DNA from: Rhodocollybia butyracea
Taxonomy: Eukaryota; Basidiomycota; Agaricomycetes; Agaricales; Omphalotaceae
Reading direction: 5' to 3'
Assembly (NCBI GenBank): GCA_015501585.1
Contig: JADNRY010000091.1
Span: 1 to 64,000, forward strand
DNA: 64,000 bases
Shown piece after piece: positions 56,801 to 64,000 of the stretch. A program made the position numbers and the translations under genes. A model generated the notes under the pieces. It did no database searches. It was given only the letters and a program-made list of their open reading frames with translations, and was not told the origin of the DNA. Positions within the stretch are counted from its first letter, which is position 1; each line of letters begins with the position of its first letter.

Positions 56801-59561
56801 TTATCCCGGGTCCCAGGAAATTTGCACATCATCCTGTGGTGTGAGATCAAGTTCTCCGTTAGCAAAATCATCCATTGTTGATATCGGCGGATTGACATAG
56901 TCAAGTTGGAAGTCATTTTCGGAATCTAAGGGTGGCTCCAAGTCATTGGATACCTTCATCCGACTCCTAATCTGCTGATTCCATGCCGCATCCAAGTCCT
57001 GGTAGCGGCGTGTCCATTCCGAGAGTGTCTGAGGGCGGCCAGGTTGCGCTGAAATATTAAGATCTAACCATGGTACTACCGCCTTCCGAAGTCGATTGAT
57101 CAGTGCGGGTTCATTATATTCAGTTTGGAATGCAAGTTCCTCAAACCGAATTATAAACGCTGCAAAATCTTCTCCCTCCTCCTGGTGGATGTCATCCAAC
57201 CGTGACTGAGCATCTATAGTCGGATTAAATATTCCAAACCGAACCTGGAACTCCTGTATGAATGAATTCCACTCGTGTAGTGCTGAAACATCCTCTCCTC
57301 GGGATTGCTCCATCTGTACCAGATTGTCGTAATGAGAACTGGCGCTACCTCGTAAAAAGGAGCAAGCATATGCAACACGACTCTGCGGAACCTCGTAGAT
57401 TGTTGGCTTTGCCTTGAAGATCCTTTTCAAGGATGAGATCCATGGCAGCCAAGCATCCTTAGACTCCCCCGTAAAGTACTCTGGTTCCGCCGTGTCGAGT
57501 TTTGACTCCAATAAAAGTCGGAATCGGCGGTCATCTGCAGCTGAGGTATCTGTGTTAATTGAGTTCCAATTACCTCCCATTAAGTTCCGCTGCTGAATTG
57601 CAAAGGGAATCCAGTCATTTGGTGGGTAGAATATATATGCCGCTCCAGGTTGGCCAAGTGGTGGTGCAAAAGTTGGATGGGGATGGGATGGTCCTGGTGG
57701 GTCGGGATACCCGTCGCGTCGAGATCCTGCATTTCCGAAGCCGTTTCCATCACCTAAGTCATCCGTCAATGGCCCGGAAGTTTCCATAGCCAAACCAGTA
57801 TTTTGTTCTCCTTCCATCCCGCTGGGTCTCCTGGGAGCTCCTACAGGAGTGCCACCGCACGCGTTCTGTTGCCGAATACGTCGGGTAGTATGTCTGATTT
57901 GATTCGGATACAAATTCGGAGTTTCCCTGGGCAAAGAAGTTGGATATGGGGTAGGGGGATGGGTGGGTGGTGATGCAGTAGTGGGTTGATTGGTGGGTAC
58001 CTGTGAGGCGGAATCAATGCGGCTTGTGCGGGTGTCCTTTGGAGCTGAATAGGCTCGTCTGGAGATATTAGCGGCGGTCTGAAGTCCCCGGGTCATTTCC
58101 GTCTCTGGTTCTGCCTGTATTTGCCCCCTAGTGGGTCCACTATCCTCTGAGCGCAACGCGGGTCGTCGGGATGGTTGAGGAACGTTGTTCAAAGTGTAAG
58201 GACGTAGAATTGAGCTCCCGCCGAGTCCCGGAGGTGTTGCAAAAATTTCCGTCCCTGGGTGTACCAGTACCTGCCCCTACCTGTTCCAATATTCCCAATA
58301 CTACCAGTGGGTTGCTGGGGAGGCCTTACGACGTTACCCGATGCATAAGCGAATTGTTTGGGCCCCACAGCGGGTCTCTGAAGTCCCGGGTTGAACCCAG
58401 AGGTAAATGCATCCTGGATCTCCTCTATACCCACTTCAGTATTTCCAGAACCTGCAGCAAAAGCCTCGGGAGTTTGCGCGACATAATGCGGGACATAAGG
58501 AGCTGGATTGGATGCTCTGGCGGATTCCTGTGATCCCTGGTTGTATCCGGGTGCAAAATGTTCCTGTATCCCCCTAGTACCAATACCACTATTCCTAATA
58601 CTTCCGGCGGGCTCCTGGGGAGGCCTTACGACGCTACCCGATGTATAAGCAAATGGTTTTGGCCCCATAGTGGGTCCCTGAGGTGACGGGTTGAGTCCAG
58701 AAATAAATGCATTGTGTACCTCCCCCATACCCACTTCACTATTTCCTGAACCTGCGGCAAATGCTTGCGGAGTTTGCGCAACATAATGCGGCACATAAAA
58801 AGATGGATTGGACGCTCTGGCGGATCCGGGAGGTCCAGGGTCATATCCGTAGGTTGAGTAGTCACGTCTCCCCTCTGTACCAAGTTGATTCTTCCCCAAA
58901 TTTGAAGCGGAACCCTGCGGAGTCCAGGTGACATTACCTGATGCATAGGCGACAGGTATGGGCGTCCAAGCGGGTTCCTGGAGTTCCGAATTGAGTCCCG
59001 ATGTTGATGCATACCGTTTCCCCCCCATACCTACTTTAACGTCTTCAAAATGTACAGCGGGTACCGGGGATGGCTGAGCGGGATTATGCGACATGTAACG
59101 GGATGGAATGGGCACCGGGCGGCTTCCTGAGGTGGCTGGATGTATTTGGCATCATCCAAGTCGGGATTGAAAACAGGTTTGGATTGTGATGACATCATTG
59201 GAGGACTATTCCCCAAGCTGAAGGCGGACATCTGAGGTGAAGGGAGTGAAGTGACTGTACCTGGGAGCCTACCAGCACTAAGAGGCGAGGTCTCCCAAGA
59301 GTTTCCGTGTGTATTACCCATGGAACCAGAAGAGACGGAGTGCATGGGCACACTCTGTGAATTGTTTGCTGCGCTGTCAAGACCCAAAGCAGGTGGTATC
59401 AACCTCCTAGGTTTTGACTCATAAGGGATGCGTGGCGGGCCCTGTAACCATAAATCCATAGTTGTAGCTGGTGATGGCGGAATCCGCGAAGTCGGGCGGG
59501 ACTGCGGAAGCAACCTACTGTCGATGGGTTCATCGTCATAGTAAACCATGACACTCCTCAT
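56801..59561 (-). pseudogene. Gag of the nested LTR element, internal 100-aa repeats, frameshifted
   Basis: Read on the minus strand from the ATG at 59561. Three blocks in different frames (59561-59031, 59115-58189, 58192-56801) form one Gag. The middle block contains about two and a half tandem units of roughly 100 residues marked by SARASNPXXYVPHYVAQTP and AFAAGSGN. The last block has the capsid-like core: LDTAEPEYFTGESKDAWLPW, IFKAKPTIYEVPQSRVAYAC, FQVRFGIFNPTIDAQSRL and FIIRFEELAFQTEYNEPAL. It closely parallels the host chromovirus Gag. No zinc knuckle or pol follows. The frame changes (near 59090 and 58230) are real breaks, recoding, or unrecognised introns. Confidence 0.75.
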
Positions 59562-59620
59562 CCTTTCACGTATCCTATCTTGCTCCCAACAATCCGTAGT
59601 CGGGGTGAGATTGGAAATAA

Positions 59621-60464
59621 TGTAAGGATCTAGGCGGAATCCTTCGAGCGCGGGTTACAAACCTGGAAACCAAAGTGCGGATACGCTCCGTACTTCTGTT
59701 GTTCAGCCGAACTGGGAAAGTTGGTTTGAGATGTGAAAGGATGTGAGTGTAGAACGGTTCCGAAGTGCCTATGGGATGTAAGACTCGTGTCGGGATCGTC
59801 CAAGGGACTAATGTAGGGACGGCAGGTCCGTACAGGCGATAGAATGAACTTGGCAAGTAAGCCTAAGAGTAGATGAGTTTCCGACTCGAAGGGTAGGACC
59901 CACTAAGTGCAAGCGGCTTTGATAGCGATATGAGCGGAAGCGGAAGGTCAAGCGGTAGCTGACCTGATGCGGCGCAAACAGAGCGGAACCAAATAGATGA
60001 TAGTAAATTGCAGAGGTTGTGAAAACGATGGAGTGAAGAAACAGAGTTAAAGAAACAGATAAAGCGAGAAACCGGAACACACAAGGGCACACGAGTCAAG
60101 GGGTTAAGCAATATTTCCAATCTACTGTACTTGACATGGTACAGAACTATATAAAGGGTACTCAAGGACCGGAGTAGCAATAGGTAATAATCTGAGAGTA
60201 GAAAAGACAAGAATAGCCAAAAGAAGTACAAGGGATGAAAGACAATGATAAACATAAGCGGAAGCAGCGGGATGAGCATAAAGCATATGTATGATTGTAA
60301 GAATGATGGAGAATGGATCGGCGGGATCATAGAAAGTGTACGGTGAAGGAAATAGTAAGACAGAAGCAAAGCGGAAGTGTATCGGAACCGGAAATGCGGC
60401 GGAAGCGGGTTATGTAATGGTAAGCAGGAAACGTCGGCAGTCTGTATATGCCTAGGGCATGACA
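59621..60464 (-). repeat. 5' LTR (minus-strand element), 844 bp
   Basis: Second of the LTR pair, the promoter-bearing copy for the minus-strand gag. The internal sequence begins with TTATTTCCAATCTCACCCCG. No standard TGG-starting primer-binding site is seen, so priming may be unusual. Confidence 0.9.
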
Positions 60465-61816
60465 AATGCATTGACACGGAGATCTGATGTATATCCCAAG
60501 AAAGGGGAGGTGGAGAAGGCAAACAGTATGAATAATAAAATATTCATCCGTCCAGAACAATTACTGAATGCTTCCCTTGTCATGAATGAGGAGGCTGACT
60601 TGAACAAAATCTGTAATTCCAAAAAAGATTATTTTTGGAACAAGTTTGTGGAGATTGCCAAGTCAGATGACCCTGGAGTATGGAAGTACGAAGATCAACT
60701 CCTATTAAGGAATGGTCTAGTGTATGTACCTGATGACGGGAGCCTCCGAATGGAAATTATGAAAGCCCACCATGGACCACAAACTAAGGGGACATCCCGG
60801 TATCCGTAAAACCATCAGTCAAATCCAAAGGACTTATTTTTGGCCAAGGATGGGACGTGATGTTAAAAGGTATGTGAATAGTTGCCATGAATGTATGAGG
60901 GCCAAGAGCTCTCGGCAACGACGACTTGGATTTTTAAAGCACCTACCCATTGGAGAACGACCATGGTCCTCAATATCTGTAACGGGTTCAATGCAATAAT
61001 GGTTGTAGTCTGTAGGCTAACCAAGCAATCCATTTTTGTGCCTTGCCATACTACAGACACGGCAGTGGACTTGTCCAAGTTATTCATTAAAAATGTATTC
61101 TCTAAACACGGATTACCAATGGACATAGTGTCTGATCGGGGAACACTGTTTGTGTCCAAGTTTTGGAAAGCACTCTGTGAACTATTAGATGTGAAGCAGA
61201 ACTTCTCCACAGCCTATCATCCACAAACAGATGGTCAAACTGAAAGGACTAATCAAATGTTGGAACAGTATTTGAGGATGTTTGTAAACTATGATCAAGA
61301 TGATTGGGAGGAGTGGTTACCTCTAGCAGAGTTTGTGTATAACAATAGCCCAAGTGATGCCACTGGTATATCACCATTCTTTGCAAATAAGGGGTTCCAT
61401 CCTCGTCTAACCATTTCTTTAAAAAATGTACCAAACCATGCTGCTCACCTAAAGGCAAAGGATATGAATAGCATCAACCAATATTTAAAAAGAGAAATTA
61501 CACGATCCAATGAGCAGTATGCTAAATACTCAAACCGAAAAAGAAGGGGGATACCGGAGGAGAAATTTCAAGTAGGTATGGAGGTGTGGCTGAACTTAAA
61601 AAAACGTGGAAACCAAGAGGCCAGCGAAAAAATTAGACCACAAGAGGTTTGGTCCATTTAAAATCTCTGAGAGGGTCTCGTCACATGCATATAGGCTAGA
61701 GTTACCTCCAACAATGCAAGGAAAACATGATGTATTCCACATTGACTTACTCACTCCACATCCAAAGGAATATTATGCAAGTAGAAACCCACCTCCGCCT
61801 CCTCCAATCAAAGTAG
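60465..61816 (+). pseudogene. Chromovirus integrase, first catalytic Asp deleted
   Basis: Resumes the interrupted pol as ALTRRSDVYPKKGEVEKANS. The HHCC zinc-binding domain follows: AHHGPQTKG, a frameshift near 60795, HPGIRKTISQIQRTYFWPRM and SCHECMRAK. The catalytic core then shows a deletion: SSISVTGSMQ stops where the family has the first catalytic Asp. The remaining core reads NAIMVVVCRLTKQSIF (Cys replacing a conserved Asp), GLPMDIVSDRGTLFVSKFW (second Asp) and HPQTDGQTERTNQMLEQYLR (Glu). A C-terminal integrase segment, GPFKISERVSSHAYRLELPP then HDVFHIDLLTP, follows after another frameshift near 61610. Confidence 0.82.
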
Positions 61817-62059
61817 ATGGCCTTGATGAAAATTTACGAGGTGGAAGGTATTTTAAACAGCAGAAGGAGATATGGAAAATTGAAGTACTTAGTGAAATGG
61901 AAAGGTTATGGACCTGAACATAACACCTGGGAACCGATTGTAAACATGATAAACTCACAGGAAGCGGTTGAAGAGTTCCATAACCAAAACCCAAACAAAC
62001 CTGCACTCAAGGACAGAGAATGGGAGCAGGAGTCCCAACACAAGCCTTGGGAAGGCTAG
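61817..62059 (+). pseudogene. Chromodomain at the integrase C-terminus
   Basis: KIYEVEGILNSRRRYGKLKY, then LVKWKGYGPEHNTWEP, is a canonical chromodomain, with Tyr, Trp and Trp positions that could form the methyl-lysine cage. In chromoviruses it steers integration to heterochromatin. It is out of frame with the preceding integrase end (61917), so a frameshift lies near 61830-61880. The stop is at 62057-62059, just upstream of the purine tract. Confidence 0.82.
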
Positions 62060-62083
62060 AAATATTAAGGGGGAGAACCACTT

Positions 62084-62255
62084 ATATATTGGCACTGTTT
62101 CGCAGAAACATACAAAAATAGATACACAAAAAATCAAAACAAAGTTGGAGGGATCAGTTGATCCTTAGGAGCGAAAGCCTAGCAGTGCAAGATCAGAAAA
62201 ATAAAATAAAAAGAAAGAAAAAGTGAAAGCCACACCTATTAAAAAATACATAAGC
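62084..62255. other. Short gap without the expected 3' LTR
   Basis: After the purine tract at about 62070 no sequence matching any LTR in the window follows. It contains a short palindrome, GGATCAGTTGATCC, and A-rich runs. The chromovirus 3' end is lost here, or its LTR has no second copy to compare with. Confidence 0.4.
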
Positions 62256-63747
62256 TCATCCCTGAGCTCTATCGTTACCCTGATCGTCTACTACTGGTGC
62301 GGTAACTGCTAAGTACAAACTTCCGGGAGTGACAGCCTCAAAGTGAACCCCGCATCGTTCCCATGGCCCATACTTGATACCATAACAAGATACTGCTGAG
62401 GCTTGCTCCACAATAGAAGGGAGAATCGGCATATGGTCATGTACTACATCTCCCCGCAGTCGGGACGCATCATGCATCAGGTCAACGACCTTTCCTAACT
62501 CAGTGTGTAGCCAAAAACAAAGTCGGCCCCCAGGGCTGTTAGCATCACCTACCAAGGTCAAACTAATCTCCCTTTGGATGGCATAAATACTCTTCCCAAC
62601 CGAGTGAACAAACGGGCCCAGATCATTGCGCTGTTGTACTACAACCGCCTTAGCAAAATCCTCTCTGGAGAAGTGAGGCTTGGTGGGAGAAGTAGGGGAT
62701 GGGCCCAGAGGGACAAGATTTGCACCAGTAGCCGGAGCGTCAAAACTCCGAGACTCTGAGCGAAAATGAGCATAGTTTGGAGTACTAGTGAACGGAAGTA
62801 CCTATTCCATTGGAATTTTCCGAAGTCCTAAGGCGAGGATCCATAGCACGACTTGTAACAGACTTAAGACAGGAAGCACGTGCATTGTTCAGTTGTTCGT
62901 TACGCTTGCGGAAGGGTTTGTGCCGTACTGGCTGAACGGATACTTCGGATTGAAGCTCCTTGAAACGCCTAAACATGTCCAGTATTAATTACAAACACAT
63001 AATTGTGATGGCAAAGGAGTGTATATACTTCTTCAGATCTTCTAGATCTTTCATTACCTGGTTCCGCTCAGTAATCACTTGTGTAAGTTGCCTGGGAGAT
63101 AATTAACACACATCACTCCGCATATATCTGTTCAAACTTACCATAACAGAGTTGCATTGGTCTTCTTAGACTCCTGAAACTCCTTTTCAGTCTCCTCTCC
63201 ATTGATCTCTTGTAGCAAGATGTGCCTAAACTACTGTCAGTGAGAATCCGAGGTGTAAACAACTGTACTTACGCGTTCAGAACCGCCTCCTTCTCGGCGA
63301 AATCCTTATGCTGTGCTATAAGCGATTGGACCTCACTGGTAAGATTGGTCACTTGAACCGATTGGGACAAGGCAGTGTTGAGGAACTGCCCAATATTCCT
63401 GTAGGGAATGTTACTCAATGAAGCAAAGACTGTAAGACAGATTAACGAAAGGGTACATACGTTGCAAGCGAAACAAACTCCTCTTGGATCAGTTGTGATC
63501 GCTCTTCCAGCCCTACCGCAGTAGGAGTCCCATAATCACTGAGTGCGGGTGGCAGCTCTGCATCGGGCGGACGAGAAGAAATACCATCCTCAATCTTGAT
63601 ATTCTGTTCTGATGCGGTGGTCATCCTGGATCTGTGATATGTGAAGCTACCTAAGCCAGGAATAGAGTAGGAGTTGTTGATGTCAGAAGAGGAAGCGGCA
63701 ATGACACCTGTGGCCGCATGCCCGTGACGATCATAGGAAAAATGCAT
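62256..63747 (-). CDS. Coiled-coil protein of unknown function, six exons, intact
   Basis: Exons 63747-63461, 63398-63273, 63225-63142, 63091-63029, 62968-62802 and 62755-62256 join in frame to about 408 residues (367 if the ATG at 63624 is used; its context CCAGGATGA is also good). All introns are 46-62 nt with GT..AG ends. The first four are in phase 2 and the last in phase 1. Exons 2-4 encode heptad-rich helices: VTNLTSEVQSLIAQHKDF, HILLQEINGEETEKEF and LTQVITERNQVMKDLEDLKK. A basic patch, RHKPFRKRNEQLNNAR, follows, then a globular C-terminal part with GGRLCFWLHTELGKVVDLM and YGPWERCGVHFEAVTPGSL. I recognise no family. It looks like a host gene, next to the dead end of the chromovirus. Confidence 0.65.
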
Positions 63748-63817
63748 GAGATGTGAAATCAGGAAGTGGGAGCCTGTTGAGAGACTGTTGGAACGAATGG
63801 GACTCATACAGTTACCC

Positions 63818-63824
63818 TTATATA
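63818..63824 (-). promoter_or_regulatory. TATA box of the coiled-coil gene
   Basis: TATATAA on the minus strand, about 70 bp upstream of the ATG at 63747. It suggests transcription starts near 63790, which would exclude the in-frame ATGs at 63840 and 63807. Confidence 0.5.
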
Positions 63825-63847
63825 CCCTAGGCGAGATCAATAGATGT

Positions 63848-64000
63848 CTTATCAGTGCTGGCGTGCTTGTGGTGTCATTACCGCTCGCTTGTTAAAAATA
63901 TATTATTCTTGCCTCATGGTGTACCGTCTGACTATCTCTTTGATAATTGCCTCAAATGTACCAAGAAATTTCGAGTTAATCGACCGGTGCAGAGTGCAGA
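63848..64000. other. Upstream flank, nothing recognised
   Basis: About 150 bp to the window edge without a recognisable gene or repeat. Confidence 0.4.

Larger units (their letters stand above)
55774..60464 (-). mobile_element. Young gag-only LTR retrotransposon (4.69 kb) nested in pol
   Basis: Two 844-bp LTRs, 55774-56617 and 59621-60464, look identical by eye and are flanked by the 5-bp duplication aatgc (55769-55773, 60465-60469). On the minus strand the LTR starts TGTCATGCCC and ends GATCCTTACA. The polypurine tract GAAGGGGGGGTAA lies just inside the 3' LTR (56618-56630). The 3.0-kb interior has gag only. A TATA box (CCTTTATATAG) lies in each LTR. Identical LTRs mean a very recent insertion. 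Confidence 0.92.
46000..62083 (+). mobile_element. Chromodomain Ty3/Gypsy element (chromovirus), dead, with three nested insertions
   Basis: Plus-strand order is leader (46000-46119 plus 49039-49076), gag (49077-52913), protease and linker, RT and RNase H, integrase with zinc-binding domain, chromodomain (to 62059), then a purine tract, ATTAAGGGGGAGAACC, at about 62068. No 3' LTR follows. It is interrupted by a gag-only LTR element, a MULE-type MITE and another gag-only LTR element, all with target duplications. Additional frameshifts make it inactive. Confidence 0.8.

Noticed and set aside
1..64000. CRISPR arrays, bacterial operons, tRNA or rRNA genes
   Set aside because: No regularly spaced identical repeats with unique spacers, no cloverleaf with A/B boxes, and no rRNA sequence recognised; introns show a eukaryotic genome.

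Overview
The window looks like a gene-poor, transposon-dense stretch of a filamentous basidiomycete (Agaricomycetes) genome. Three things point there: short 45-60 nt spliceosomal introns with GTRNGT donors inside nearly every recognisable reading frame; protein families typical of mushrooms (DUF6589, DUF4218-type CACTA transposases, basidiomycete Gypsy/Copia/LINE elements); and no operons, Shine-Dalgarno signals or tRNAs. The species cannot be named from the sequence.

Layout. 1-2190: C-terminal half of a CACTA-type transposase, broken by a 652-bp hAT-like MITE. 3401-7130 (minus): decayed Gypsy gag-protease, split by a 700-bp hAT-like MITE. 7286-8426: palindromic element with a nested TA-flanked palindrome, next to a solo LTR (8451-8688). 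11640-14803 (minus): hAT transposase relic split by a 360-bp inverted repeat. 15662-17904 (minus): second Gypsy relic.

17905-27561: the most interesting unit. It is a 9.66-kb segment bounded by the same unequal termini as a 3.3-kb non-coding foldback element at 41700-44984. It carries a Tc1/IS630-like pseudogene, a DUF6589 pseudogene and a convergent, apparently intact 705-aa RecQ-like helicase. A second reading is a helicase/DUF6589 element with CAAGGGGTGCCCGG-type ends inserted in a foldback element.

28245-29124 (minus) is a host-like, intact two-exon methyltransferase. 29937-35117 (minus) is a LINE whose RT is split by a 1.57-kb DNA transposon with a small intact HTH gene. 35.1-41.1 kb holds LTR fragments, solo LTRs, an AAACTTT-rich array and a 521-bp MITE, with no convincing gene. 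Copia RT fragments flank the foldback element at 41.7-45.0 kb.

45.4-62.1 kb is a chromodomain Gypsy element (plus strand) containing three younger insertions, each with target-site duplications: a gag-only LTR element (46120-49038), a MULE-type MITE inside the protease (53201-53523), and a second gag-only LTR element with apparently identical 844-bp LTRs (55774-60464). Its gag/pol junction carries a textbook GGGAAAC -1 frameshift site followed by a stem-loop and possible pseudoknot. 62256-63747 (minus) is an intact six-exon coiled-coil gene of unknown function with a TATA box.

The window therefore records layered, datable transposition. Only the methyltransferase, the coiled-coil gene, the helicase and the small HTH gene look intact.
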